Positions 17,439-26,691 of a stretch of DNA of 64,000 bases are shown one piece after another. This DNA is from Vibrio maritimus (GTDB lineage Bacteria; Pseudomonadota; Gammaproteobacteria; Enterobacterales; Vibrionaceae). The notes below the pieces were generated by a model. That model saw only the letters and a program-made list of their open reading frames with translations. It was not told where the DNA came from and did no database searches. Numbering within the stretch: the stretch's first letter is position 1; each line of letters starts with the position of its first letter. The DNA lies in the NCBI RefSeq assembly GCF_021441885.1, contig NZ_CP090438.1, forward strand, positions 1,984,001 through 2,048,000. Direction: 5' to 3'. Position numbers and translations under genes: made by a program.

Positions 17439-19208
17439 ATGGAACGTATCCCAAGCAGAGAAGCTAAGCCTAATCTCCACCTAAACGTTATAATAATCGT
17501 CGTTTGGGTAGTGGTTTTTTGTACGGCGTTTATCTACAGCTTCCCAAGCATATTAAACGGTGATCTTGGTGACAATGACAATTACATGAGATTGCATCAA
17601 GTCAGTACGTTTATCCAGTCGCCCTCTCTATACCAACTTCCATTTGAAAGATTCAACCCTGAAGACGGGCGAGTGATGCACTGGTCAAGAATCGTTGACG
17701 TGCCCGTCGCTTTGGTAATTTGGCTCACAGGTTACGTTGTATCGGAACCCCTAGCCGTTGCACTGTCTCTATTCTTTGTCCCTACCCTGTACTTTCTCGG
17801 CCTCTTGTATTTAGTGGCACGACTTACCAGTAAAATATTTGGTCTCTATCCTGCTGTTATCGTGGCCATATTTGCTCCATTTTCAATCGTTTATGCTAAA
17901 TTTGCACCGGGGTATATTGACCATCACAACTTACAACTACTACTGTTCATCTTGTTTTTGAATCTAGTGCCCTTTTCTGAGAATAAGCAGGTGTCAGCGA
18001 TATATAGAGGTGTCGCAAGCGGCAGCGTTTTGGCGGTATCCTTGCTCATCGGCTTAGAAGCGATACCCGCTTATTTCTGTACTCTACTAACGGGTATGTG
18101 CTTCCTTACTAAGCAACGTGGTCTCGACTACTCGTGGGTTTACTTGGGTTACACAGGTATCGCCTGTGCTCTAGTCGGACTATTGGGTTTGACTATTTTT
18201 GAGCCTATGGAAGTCATTCTTGAACCCGTTTTCGATGTCGCAACGTATCCATTGTTTTTGCTTAGTTTAGTTGTGGGAATAACGTTCATCGTAAGCTCTC
18301 GGAAAGGTTCCGTTTTTTTTACTCTGACGCTCATACTCGCATGTATTGTCGGAAGTTTGTTTTTATATCCTGATATGTTGGCGAGCCCATATCAAAACTA
18401 CCCTAGATTGCTTTCTTACTTTTGGTTAGATCACGTCTCTGAAGCTAAACCGCTTATCTCCTATATGCTGTCCGGAGGACAACTGACGGTTGTACTTATT
18501 GCTGTCTGTTACATCGTTATCACCACAGCATCAATAGTCACCACCACCAGCACTCACCAAAAATGGCTTTGGATGATAGCTTTTTTGTTATTACTGCCAC
18601 TTCTTTTTTGGCAACTGAGGTTACTTCCTTTTTATGTTTTGGTCAGCCTGCCTCTCCAAGCTAACCTTATCTACGCGTTGTATAGCAAGATTACGACTCG
18701 CTTTATACGCTTGACCCCATTTATGTTGGCGATGCCAACAATAGTAGTACCCATTATGTATAACTCGGCGGTCGGGTCAGAGCCAAGCCAAGCGCCCGTG
18801 AGCCGTTTGTGGCGCTTAGATGCCGTCGAAGTTCTGAACAAAAACCAGCTTCGTGAACACAAGATACTCACCTCATTAGAGACTGCATCACCTATATTAG
18901 CGCTCACTGAAAACTCGGTTATTTCCGGCCCGTACCATAGAAACGTTAACGGAAACACAAAAGCAATTGAAGCCTTCAGTACTCACACATCTGCCGTTCT
19001 TGCCAACTCGCTTAAACAACAGAACATTAGCCTCATCATAGTGGACAAACGAGACCCACAACTATCAATGATTGCTAAAGCGACGCCCCCCACTAGCTTG
19101 GTCAATATGTTGCTCTCGGGACAAGTTCCCGAATGGCTAAGCTATGTCGATGGCAACGAACAAGGACTGGCCGTTTATCAGCTCAAAGGATTGAACAATG
19201 ATGAATAA
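17439..19208 (+). CDS. STT3/PglB-like GT-C membrane glycosyltransferase (putative)
   Basis: A ~589-residue polytopic membrane protein with about 11-13 hydrophobic segments and a soluble C-terminal ~120 residues. The first periplasmic loop has GDLGDNDNYMRLHQV, an acidic motif like the first DxD of oligosaccharyltransferases. Later come MHWSRIVDVP and PGYIDHHNLQ, the pattern of bacterial GT-C proteins that use lipid-linked sugars. The donor and acceptor are unknown. The ATG at 17439 is preferred over a TTG at 17370, which has no RBS. It overlaps the next gene, a GT2 enzyme, by 11 bases, so the two act in one pathway. Confidence 0.7.
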   Translation: MERIPSREAKPNLHLNVIIIVVWVVVFCTAFIYSFPSILNGDLGDNDNYMRLHQVSTFIQSPSLYQLPFERFNPEDGRVMHWSRIVDVPVALVIWLTGYVVSEPLAVALSLFFVPTLYFLGLLYLVARLTSKIFGLYPAVIVAIFAPFSIVYAKFAPGYIDHHNLQLLLFILFLNLVPFSENKQVSAIYRGVASGSVLAVSLLIGLEAIPAYFCTLLTGMCFLTKQRGLDYSWVYLGYTGIACALVGLLGLTIFEPMEVILEPVFDVATYPLFLLSLVVGITFIVSSRKGSVFFTLTLILACIVGSLFLYPDMLASPYQNYPRLLSYFWLDHVSEAKPLISYMLSGGQLTVVLIAVCYIVITTASIVTTTSTHQKWLWMIAFLLLLPLLFWQLRLLPFYVLVSLPLQANLIYALYSKITTRFIRLTPFMLAMPTIVVPIMYNSAVGSEPSQAPVSRLWRLDAVEVLNKNQLREHKILTSLETASPILALTENSVISGPYHRNVNGNTKAIEAFSTHTSAVLANSLKQQNISLIIVDKRDPQLSMIAKATPPTSLVNMLLSGQVPEWLSYVDGNEQGLAVYQLKGLNNDE

Positions 19209-20130
19209 CGAACCTAACGTAGCCGTCGTTATCCCTTGTTACAACGAAGAGGGAGCGATAGGACTTACTATCGATGCTTTTAAACAAGCTTTACCATCGG
19301 CCACCATTTACGTTTACGACAACAACTCGACGGATAACTCGGTAAGAGAGGCAAGCGCACACGGAGCTACTGTGATGAAGGAGCCCCGCCAAGGCAAAGG
19401 TGAAGTTGTGCGAAGAATGTTCGCGGATGTTGAGGCTGATATTTATGTAATGACGGATGGCGACAACACCTATGATGCGAATGCTGCTCCTGTAATGATA
19501 GAGACTCTGCGCAATGAGCACCTTGATATGGTAACAGGCACTAGGAGCTACGTTGAGACAGCTTTCCCGCCAGGGCATATATTGGGAAACCATGCCTTTT
19601 CCACTCTCGTCAATACGTTCTTTGGCGCCAAGCTAACCGACGTATTTTCTGGGTATCGTGTGATGACACGTCGCTTTGTGAAATCACTTCCTATTATCAG
19701 CCTTGGTTTCGAGATCGAAACCGAGATTACTGTGCACGCGCTTCAAGCGAGAGTTGCTTGGAAAGAAGTGCCTACCTCATACTCTACTCGGCCAGAGGGA
19801 ACAAGCAGCAAGCTCCGCACCTTCAAAGATGGCTTTAGAATTTTAGGTTTCATTTTGTTTCTGCTAAGAGATGTGAAACCCTTGCTCTTTTTCAGCGGCT
19901 TATCATTGGTCATGGCTTTTTTGAGCTTGGTACTGGGAATACCGGTAATCAACGAGTTTTTTGAGACGGGTTTGGTTCCGAAATTTCCAACGGCTATTTT
20001 GGCGAGTGCTATAGCAGTCATCTCTGTCATGTGTTTATTTGTCGGCTTTATATTGGATAATGTTAGCCGCGGCCGCCTTGAAGCCAAACAACTTCACTTT
20101 TTGAGTACTCGGCGTACGACCCATCAGTAA
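19198..20130 (+). CDS. Polyprenyl-phosphate glycosyltransferase, GT2 family
   Basis: A 310-residue protein with an N-terminal GT-A domain (VAVVIPCYNEEGAIGLTIDA, nucleotide-binding YDNNSTDNS and metal-binding TDGDNTYD) and two C-terminal membrane helices (~residues 230-300). Enzymes of this DPM1/GtrB-like type move a sugar from a nucleotide donor to undecaprenyl phosphate on the cytoplasmic face. That would supply the donor for a GT-C enzyme such as the upstream gene. The start overlaps the upstream stop; ATGATG gives two choices three bases apart. Confidence 0.85.
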   Translation: MMNNEPNVAVVIPCYNEEGAIGLTIDAFKQALPSATIYVYDNNSTDNSVREASAHGATVMKEPRQGKGEVVRRMFADVEADIYVMTDGDNTYDANAAPVMIETLRNEHLDMVTGTRSYVETAFPPGHILGNHAFSTLVNTFFGAKLTDVFSGYRVMTRRFVKSLPIISLGFEIETEITVHALQARVAWKEVPTSYSTRPEGTSSKLRTFKDGFRILGFILFLLRDVKPLLFFSGLSLVMAFLSLVLGIPVINEFFETGLVPKFPTAILASAIAVISVMCLFVGFILDNVSRGRLEAKQLHFLSTRRTTHQ

Positions 20131-20140
20131 TCATAATACT

Positions 20141-20152
20141 GAGACTAGTCTC
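20141..20152. repeat. 12-bp palindrome at convergent gene ends
   Basis: A perfect palindrome GAGACTAGTCTC between the GT2 gene (+) and the GT39-like gene (-), overlapping the end of the latter. It may act as a small bidirectional terminator, though it lacks a T-run. Confidence 0.35.
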
Positions 20153-21710
20153 CTTTCAAAACATACAAGTGATAAACCGAATACTTGTAGCGATGGGATG
20201 AGACAAACTGGTAACGGTCGATAATGGATTTTAAGGGAGGACTTTGCTCTAAGGTCTGCAGCACCAGTTTATGCTTCGGTTTTCTATCTGCGTCGTATTC
20301 TTCTTTTATAAGCACATTTGGTTTCATTTTTTCAAAGTCTGCGATTACTGCTTTTTGAATCCACGCAATATGTTTCTTCTGTTCAGGTTCATCTTTGCGC
20401 TCAATAGCGTTCGGAAGTAGCCAAAAGTTTGGCATTCGAGATGACCAGTCTAATGAGTTATGTAATGGTATCGAGTGCTGTAAATACATACCTTTCGATG
20501 CTAAGAACACAATACCATCACCCGGCGTAGAGACCTCTCTTATAGCATCAGAAAAATCAAGCAAATCCTTATCGATAATCATATCTTTATGAAGTTCTTG
20601 GGATTCGCTCATCAGTCTGGACACAGAGCTGTTTAAACTGAACTGAGGCACTTTCATAAAATACGGCCACTGCCATATTACTAGCGGGCCCAGAACCGTA
20701 ATAACAAGGATTTGTTTTAGCTCAAAGCGCGTGAGCATTGATCGTACACCTACAATTAGCGAAAGGTTTACGAGTAGATAACTAAATGCGGACGCGGGAA
20801 TTAGATGGTAAGAAAAAGCAGTTCTGCCCGACACGAACGCCACCAAGGCACCAATCAGGAAGACCGCGCCTAGTTCCAAGCATCTATGGTCGTATTTCAA
20901 CGTGCGTAAGTATAAGTATGATGGAACTGTGGTTACAAGCAACAATACGGCAACGCCGACGACATCGCTAAAATCTTTAAAATATGATGAGTAGTACTCT
21001 CGCGCCCAAGGAACGATTATTGACAGGTAATCTTCATTAAACCAATACACACTTGCTACATAAAGTGCACCAAAAGAGACAACTGCAATATAAAACAAGC
21101 GTTTGTTTGCATTACCATACCTAAACCATAAATAGGCTTCGACTAACAAAAACACTGTCCCATATTGAGGTTTTAGACTTAACGATAGAGCTAGAAAGAA
21201 TGCCGTAACGACTTTCAGGCCAGCGCTATGAGCTGTATAGAAACAAGCATAACTGAACGCAAAGTACACCATTAATCCAGCGGCAATAAACTGTTCACGT
21301 TGAGAGAACATTAAGGGATTGATAATCAAAAGGCTGAGTGCAATTGCAAGTATCAGGGGTTCTCTTTGCTCCTTAGTAAGGTGGCTTAGCACCTTGGCAC
21401 ACACCCATACACTTCCCAAAAGATAGATAGAAGTGCCAAGCCTTATCGAAGAGATATCACTGAGAAAACCCAGGTGGTAAGGAACTAGGAACAGCTTGTA
21501 CAGATAGACGATCAGCGGAGGGTTGACCTCATAAAACTGCTGGTAGAAGTTAGATAACGCCGTGTTTTTGGCCATGTGAACCAAGAAAGCAACATCACCA
21601 TTGATAGGCGTCATCGTAACTAACAACAAAGTGAAGGCGGCAATAACCATTACTGCTATTGAAAGTGCTGTCGATTTTCTCGATTCCATTTCGTGTGTCT
21701 CGATATCCAT
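20145..21710 (-). CDS. GT39/ArnT-like membrane glycosyltransferase (putative)
   Basis: A 521-residue polytopic protein with about ten membrane segments. The first periplasmic loop has INGDVAFLVHMAKNTALS and then FYEVNPPLIVYLYKL, the acidic residue and NPPL pattern of GT39-like transferases (the ArnT/PMT group), which use polyprenyl-phosphate sugars. A C-terminal soluble region follows (~residues 370-521). The acceptor is unknown. It is convergent with the GT2 gene and separated from it by 14 bases that include a 12-bp palindrome. RBS is weak, so the start is less certain. Confidence 0.68.
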   Translation of the reverse strand: MDIETHEMESRKSTALSIAVMVIAAFTLLLVTMTPINGDVAFLVHMAKNTALSNFYQQFYEVNPPLIVYLYKLFLVPYHLGFLSDISSIRLGTSIYLLGSVWVCAKVLSHLTKEQREPLILAIALSLLIINPLMFSQREQFIAAGLMVYFAFSYACFYTAHSAGLKVVTAFFLALSLSLKPQYGTVFLLVEAYLWFRYGNANKRLFYIAVVSFGALYVASVYWFNEDYLSIIVPWAREYYSSYFKDFSDVVGVAVLLLVTTVPSYLYLRTLKYDHRCLELGAVFLIGALVAFVSGRTAFSYHLIPASAFSYLLVNLSLIVGVRSMLTRFELKQILVITVLGPLVIWQWPYFMKVPQFSLNSSVSRLMSESQELHKDMIIDKDLLDFSDAIREVSTPGDGIVFLASKGMYLQHSIPLHNSLDWSSRMPNFWLLPNAIERKDEPEQKKHIAWIQKAVIADFEKMKPNVLIKEEYDADRKPKHKLVLQTLEQSPPLKSIIDRYQFVSSHRYKYSVYHLYVLKGD

Positions 21711-21797
21711 ATCAAAGCTTAATCACATGGACGAGTATAGCTCATTGTTATTACGAATAATTCGGTGATTGACTTTAAACACACATACTTAAAACAC

Positions 21798-21825
21798 AAA
21801 AAAGCCCTCTCTCGAGGGCTTTTTT
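21798..21825. terminator. Terminator of the tad-2 operon (bidirectional form)
   Basis: A stem of A6-GCCCTC pairing with GAGGGC-T6 and a TCTC loop. It lies 37 bases past the end of the coiled-coil gene on the minus strand and upstream of the GT39-like gene, so it probably ends tad-2 transcription before the sugar genes. Confidence 0.85.
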
Positions 21826-21861
21826 AGCGTAAGGGACGAATCCTAAGCGATCTAATATCCA

Positions 21862-23286
21862 CTAATTCATACTTACCATACAGATAAAGCGATTGGTTTC
21901 GAACGTTTTGTCAAAAACGTCTTTCTTCTGTGAAGAGTACACTCGTCCCTCGTCCGTCCAATAGTCACCCGGCTTAAGATCAGCGTACAACTCCAAATAC
22001 TTGTATGCGGCCTTTGTTGGAAGCTTCGAGGACAACTTCTGTTCGCAGTATTGTGTCGCGTCTGAGCGGCTAAGGAATACTTCTGCAGATTTGTTATTGC
22101 CACGGTACACTGGGTAAAGATAAGTGAATACCTCATCTTTATAAACAACCGTATTTGAAAACGTGCCTACTTCTTTGTTCGAACCCTTTGCGTTCTTAGG
22201 TGCCTCTAAAACCTTTTTGGTTATTTGAGCCGCTTCATTAGTCTTGGCACTTTTTGTCACACTCATAGGTTTTGTCTGTGTTTTAGATTGTGCTTTTTGA
22301 GTTTTCTTAGCAAATGGGAAAAAGTAGTCACTGTCGTTTTTCAGGTTTAGGCGTAATGACTGTGTCTTGCCCTTATTAACCGCACGAACATTGTATACAC
22401 CCACATAATTACCAGACAGCTCAATCGTATCGCCGCTGCCTACTTTTTCTTCGTTTATGTAGTATTCGGTGTCCGCAGAGTTAGAGCGGAAGACAAATCG
22501 GATCTTATCTAGATTTAATGCTTTGCGAATCTCGCCATCTAAGTTTGAATTGAACGCATTCTTATATTCCGCAGACACGGTATAAGTTAGGTCACCATTC
22601 AGTTTTTGTGTGGCATCAACAACTTTATAAGACGTAAGTTTGATTCGCTCGGACCCACCTTTCTCTAGTGCAAACGCATTCTTCATGTAAGGTAGGTTTC
22701 TATTTACACAGGCTGATAGGCTTTCTGTAACCTTACATTCTAGCTTACCTGAATAGTTCTCACGATGAACAACATTAGCCTCTTTCAGGTGGCGATCTTT
22801 GATTTCTCTATACAACGCAAGCAGTTGTTCATTTTTGTCACGCTCCATCTGCGTCACACTTGACTGACTCGCAGCAATCGTTTTATTGAGTTCGATTAAC
22901 TTAGCTTCGGACTCTGCAAGCTCTTGATTAAGTTTACTAATTGACGATGAAACGCCACGAAGTGCCACAGCGATACCTTCATCGTATTCACCAAGAACTA
23001 GCTTCTCTTGGAATACTTTGGAGTCGGCTTTGACAATATCGATATTGTTAAGCAGTTTGATCTTATTAGCATCGATACTTGATGAGGTTTTGTTATAAAA
23101 CGCAATAGTGTCATCTAAACCTACTTCGCTATAACGAGAAGAATACTCGCTGTTAATCGTTTCTAGCTGTGCTTGCTCACTGCCATTAACCAGATCAGAA
23201 GCCCAAGCGCTCGACATAACGGTCACGCTTGCAAGCGTTATCCATGTTTTCGCTTTCAAGTGTGGTAATACTTTTTCTAGATTCAC
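21862..23286 (-). CDS. Periplasmic coiled-coil protein with PEGA-like segment, at the end of tad-2
   Basis: A ~474-residue secreted protein with a signal peptide (cleavage near AWA, residue ~30). Residues ~90-190 are a predicted coiled coil (SSISKLNQELAESEAKLIEL and following). A beta-rich PEGA-like segment follows (EYYINEEKVGSGDTIELSG), then a Lys/Thr/Ala-rich linker, then a C-terminal domain with two Cys (TQYCEQ, FICMV). No function is recognised. The GTG at 23286 with GAGG just upstream is preferred over the TTG at 23316. It lies 187 bases after the OmpA-like gene and is read in the same direction, so it probably belongs to tad-2. Confidence 0.7.
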   Translation of the reverse strand: MNLEKVLPHLKAKTWITLASVTVMSSAWASDLVNGSEQAQLETINSEYSSRYSEVGLDDTIAFYNKTSSSIDANKIKLLNNIDIVKADSKVFQEKLVLGEYDEGIAVALRGVSSSISKLNQELAESEAKLIELNKTIAASQSSVTQMERDKNEQLLALYREIKDRHLKEANVVHRENYSGKLECKVTESLSACVNRNLPYMKNAFALEKGGSERIKLTSYKVVDATQKLNGDLTYTVSAEYKNAFNSNLDGEIRKALNLDKIRFVFRSNSADTEYYINEEKVGSGDTIELSGNYVGVYNVRAVNKGKTQSLRLNLKNDSDYFFPFAKKTQKAQSKTQTKPMSVTKSAKTNEAAQITKKVLEAPKNAKGSNKEVGTFSNTVVYKDEVFTYLYPVYRGNNKSAEVFLSRSDATQYCEQKLSSKLPTKAAYKYLELYADLKPGDYWTDEGRVYSSQKKDVFDKTFETNRFICMVSMN

Positions 23287-23473
23287 AACAACCTCATAAT
23301 CCTTCTTAAATGCCAACGCATTTCCATGTGCGGCTTTTTCTTATAGCGAAGGTTTCATTCTGAAATAAGTGTCCATTCTATCAAAGCCCCAGTGCAGTGT
23401 CGCTACAATGGAGCATATTTGTGTGATCTTATTCATCAATTAAGAGGGAGTTCAAGTAATGTAGCCCTACGAC

Positions 23474-24082
23474 CTAGTTACCTGTCACAACCATAATTTC
23501 AGCGCGGCGATTAATTGCTCGATTCTTGCTTGAGTTATTTGGCTCAAGAGGTTGAGTTTCACCTAATGTACGAACCGTAATATTTTGCTTATCGACACCT
23601 TGATAACGTAATAGGTCATATACTGACAGCGCTCGTTTTAAACCAAGCTCTTGGTTATAACCGGCACTTCCCATGCTATCAGTGTGTCCTTCGACTAATA
23701 TTTGAGTACCATTTTCACCGATAGATCGAGCTAAAGTGTGTAGAGAGTCTCTCGCCATAGGAGTCAATGAAGATTGGTCAAAACCAAACTGCACCCGTGC
23801 TAAACTAGTTTGATTCTCAATATCAGAGCTAATGTAGCTATGGCAGCCTCGTCTTGGGGGGAGCATAACCTCCTCAGACAAAACATTAGCTAACTGCTCG
23901 TCTTTTAACTTTAGCTCTCTCTGCAACGAACCGTTCCTGTGTTGTTCTAACAGTACCCCATGTTCTAAACGTACCTCACGCTTAATTTCAATTTCAGAGT
24001 TAGTACAGTAGTAACTTTGAGCATATGTGCCAGGGCTAATTAACCCGATAAGCATAGCGATTGTAGTAATTTGTATTTTCAT
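23474..24082 (-). CDS. OmpA-family peptidoglycan-binding protein of tad-2
   Basis: A 202-residue secreted protein: signal peptide (cleavage near TYA/QS), a small N-terminal region, then a C-terminal OmpA domain with VQFGFDQSSLTP, VEGHTDSMGSAGYNQELGL and the closing KNRAINRRAEI, the residues that bind diaminopimelate. It probably ties the Tad envelope complex to the cell wall. The ATG at 24082 has AGGG eight bases upstream and starts seven bases after the tadG stop; a longer frame would overlap tadG. Confidence 0.85.
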   Translation of the reverse strand: MKIQITTIAMLIGLISPGTYAQSYYCTNSEIEIKREVRLEHGVLLEQHRNGSLQRELKLKDEQLANVLSEEVMLPPRRGCHSYISSDIENQTSLARVQFGFDQSSLTPMARDSLHTLARSIGENGTQILVEGHTDSMGSAGYNQELGLKRALSVYDLLRYQGVDKQNITVRTLGETQPLEPNNSSKNRAINRRAEIMVVTGN

Positions 24083-24089
24083 TATTGCC

Positions 24090-25655
24090 CTAGTACAACT
24101 TTGTAAATCCACTTGATTTTGAACCATTCTTGATCAGCTCTTCGATTTTCTCTATGAGCTCGTTGAGGTTTCCTACGTTAATAATGTCCGTTGTTTCATC
24201 ATTAACGCATTGTCTAAATGCAGGTATGTTTTCAGCATCAAAATCAACACCGATGAAGCCGATGTATAGGCCGGGGATATATTGTCTCGCGGTATCACAC
24301 ATCTTAGCAGAAACTAAATTCTTAAGAATTTTCGGATCAGGTGATTCCTCTCCGTCACTAAAAATTAACAACATTTTGATTTTTGAATCGTAAGCTTCTT
24401 GTTCTTCACTATCTGACGAGTTAGGGTTCCCTTGGGAAAGAAGCTGTACACCGGTTAATATCCCTTGATACGCTGCTGTCGCCCCACTTGCCTCCATTTT
24501 ATTAATTTTATTAATTTCAGTGAGTTGGGATGTTAAAGGCACATTGAAGAATTGGTCGTTACTCTTTGAACCAAACCCACCATACAAATTAGTACTCTTA
24601 ACCTGATAGTTTGATGATTGACCGGGAAATTTGTCATTCAGCATATCACTCACAGTTTTCTGATAGTCTATATAATTTGGCTCATCTAAGTATTTGCTTC
24701 CATAGTAGTTCGACTTCCACTTATAAATACCTAAAACATCGACGATACGTTTTGCTTGCTTCTGAAGAGACAACGACTTGCCATCACATTTTTTATGATT
24801 ATTGGAGCAAAGGTGCACGTACTTGAAGTTTTTAGTACGCCACCAATTCCAATCAACTTCATCATAAGTCAGACTAGGCTCCCCAATTTTGACGTCTTTT
24901 CGATACCGTAGTTGGCTAACAGCATAAGCCGTATTTTGTGAGTCCCGTTCTCTTGTTCGTGTGTTGAATGGAGCAAGGGCGATGCGATTATCAAGTTTGT
25001 TTGCCATCTTGTCCTGATCGCTATCAAGACAAACCTCGACTAACTTCCCTCCAACTTCTTTGTAACCAATGTTTCCGCAAAGTATTTTGGCGGATACTTG
25101 ATTTATAGCCAATTTAAGGTCTTTAATTTTGCTATTACTGCTACCACTCCAGCTATAGGTCATAGAACCAGAAAAGTCCGCAACAAAAACGATATCAATA
25201 TTGTTATCCGCTAGCGTGGATAAGTACTTTTTTGCAACTGCACTGCTGTGCAAGTCTACGGTTTCATTGAAAGAGGGAATAAACGTACTTGAAAACCAAG
25301 AACTGTGCGACGTCACCGCACTCACGCTGTATTGAATGGACTCATCCGACGCATCCGTTTGCTCTTGATGCTGTCTTACCGATGTGACAGCAATTGAATC
25401 AATGTCTCTTACATAGCTGCGTATATAACTCTCAGCTAGGTTCTGAGCAGATGCAGTATCATCTTGAATCGTGAGCGCCATCGCTGCGGCTTCATTAGCA
25501 TCACCTAGACGGTTGTGTTCTTGGACATAACGCGTCCCCTCTATCGCCCAAAAGGTGAATCCCATGATTGGCACTAATGTCATGCCTAACCAAATACCTG
25601 CGACACCACGTTGATTCTTGATAGAGGAATAACGATTACCTAAACGACGTTTCAT
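24090..25655 (-). CDS. tadG: TadG-like protein with von Willebrand A domain (tad-2)
   Basis: A 521-residue protein. Basic N-terminus and RG, then a membrane helix (VAGIWLGMTLVPIMGFTFWA), a TadG-like stretch (RLGDANEAAAMALTIQD) and a vWA domain with MIDAS motif DFSGSM (~residue 160), plus the later FSDGEES. vWA domains bind ligands or partners through a metal ion, so it may act in adhesion or in assembly. There is no Glu at +5, so it is probably not processed as a pseudopilin. It lies between tadF and the OmpA-like gene. Confidence 0.85.
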   Translation of the reverse strand: MKRRLGNRYSSIKNQRGVAGIWLGMTLVPIMGFTFWAIEGTRYVQEHNRLGDANEAAAMALTIQDDTASAQNLAESYIRSYVRDIDSIAVTSVRQHQEQTDASDESIQYSVSAVTSHSSWFSSTFIPSFNETVDLHSSAVAKKYLSTLADNNIDIVFVADFSGSMTYSWSGSSNSKIKDLKLAINQVSAKILCGNIGYKEVGGKLVEVCLDSDQDKMANKLDNRIALAPFNTRTRERDSQNTAYAVSQLRYRKDVKIGEPSLTYDEVDWNWWRTKNFKYVHLCSNNHKKCDGKSLSLQKQAKRIVDVLGIYKWKSNYYGSKYLDEPNYIDYQKTVSDMLNDKFPGQSSNYQVKSTNLYGGFGSKSNDQFFNVPLTSQLTEINKINKMEASGATAAYQGILTGVQLLSQGNPNSSDSEEQEAYDSKIKMLLIFSDGEESPDPKILKNLVSAKMCDTARQYIPGLYIGFIGVDFDAENIPAFRQCVNDETTDIINVGNLNELIEKIEELIKNGSKSSGFTKLY

Positions 25656-25658
25656 CGG

Positions 25659-26195
25659 CTACCTCCCGGGCATCACTGATGATGAAGTCACTGCAATATC
25701 TTCTGTGCTTCCACCAACGAATGGGTCAAACCAAGAGTCATGTTCTTCACAAACGCTGACTCGGTACAAGGGATAAATAGTCCCACTCTCGGTCGGTGCC
25801 AGTCCGGCTTCAGAAGAGATGGAGCCGACGCTGCAGCCCAAACTATCAAATTTTGCACTAGTAAATGTCGTCGTGAACTGGGCATCAACAAGAGATTCAA
25901 TTTTGATGGCTACCTCATCTTCTGTAGTGTTAAGTAACCTTGCCGCAACCTTGCGCATTTCAAGAAGCTCTGTTTCTGTCACATCAAGATTAAGTTTATT
26001 GACGACACTGCCATCGAAATAGCGGTATCTTTCTTTGAGTATGTTCACCAAAGCAAAGCTGGTGCGATCAAGCTTTGCTCGAACCAATAATTTGTGACTG
26101 ATATCGGTAGCGAATAAAAATATCGCGCAAAGTGCGAATAGGATAAATCCTAACTCAATCGCAAAGACACCTTTTTGCTTTTTCATTTTATTCAT
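25659..26195 (-). CDS. tadF: TadF-like pseudopilin of tad-2
   Basis: A ~178-residue pseudopilin with a leader ending KQKG, then VFAIELGFILFALCAIFLF: Glu at +5 and a membrane helix, as needed for TadV processing. The periplasmic part has two Cys (LGCSVG and SVCEEH) that could pair. The ATG at 26195 follows TGGGGTGACG and is favoured over the GTG at 26201. It overlaps the tadE end by a few bases, typical of tight operon coupling. Confidence 0.8.
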   Translation of the reverse strand: MNKMKKQKGVFAIELGFILFALCAIFLFATDISHKLLVRAKLDRTSFALVNILKERYRYFDGSVVNKLNLDVTETELLEMRKVAARLLNTTEDEVAIKIESLVDAQFTTTFTSAKFDSLGCSVGSISSEAGLAPTESGTIYPLYRVSVCEEHDSWFDPFVGGSTEDIAVTSSSVMPGR

Positions 26196-26691
26196 CGTCA
26201 CCCCACCCTTGGTGCTCCAAATTCAACACCATAGTTCGAGATATTTTTACTGTGTCGGAACTAACAAGCTCTATCATCGGCTCATACTCGTACTCCACAG
26301 TGATCTCAGCTAAGTCGTAATAGAAACCAACCCCTTGAGAGGTGTGCCCTACACCAGCAACAAAGTCGTCATAAGATTGGTAGTACTTGCCTTCTATCGT
26401 GAACTTATCGCCGTCCATCAAGAAGTGCCAAATCTTGTTGTTGTCCATGATGAGTTGACGAAAGTACGTTTCGTAGTGCTCATTAAGTTTTTCAGGCGTG
26501 TCGTCAATGCCCTGGTCTACCTTGGTATTACGAATAGTTTCTCGAAGCGCAAACTCCGTCATGTTCACAACATAAATTTGGTAACAGGACTCAAAAATGG
26601 CGAAAGTAGCAAACATGAGGGTTAAGCCCGCCAAAGCGAACTCTACGGAAGTTGACCCCATCTGCTTTTTCCACTTCGTCATCAGCGCCAT
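26188..26691 (-). CDS. tadE: TadE-like pseudopilin of tad-2
   Basis: A 167-residue pseudopilin: a basic leader ending QMG, then STSVEFALAGLTLMFATFAI with Glu at +5, then a periplasmic domain. It overlaps the tadD stop by one base and the tadF start by eight. It would be cleaved by TadV and act in Flp pilus assembly. Confidence 0.83.
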   Translation of the reverse strand: MALMTKWKKQMGSTSVEFALAGLTLMFATFAIFESCYQIYVVNMTEFALRETIRNTKVDQGIDDTPEKLNEHYETYFRQLIMDNNKIWHFLMDGDKFTIEGKYYQSYDDFVAGVGHTSQGVGFYYDLAEITVEYEYEPMIELVSSDTVKISRTMVLNLEHQGWGDDE

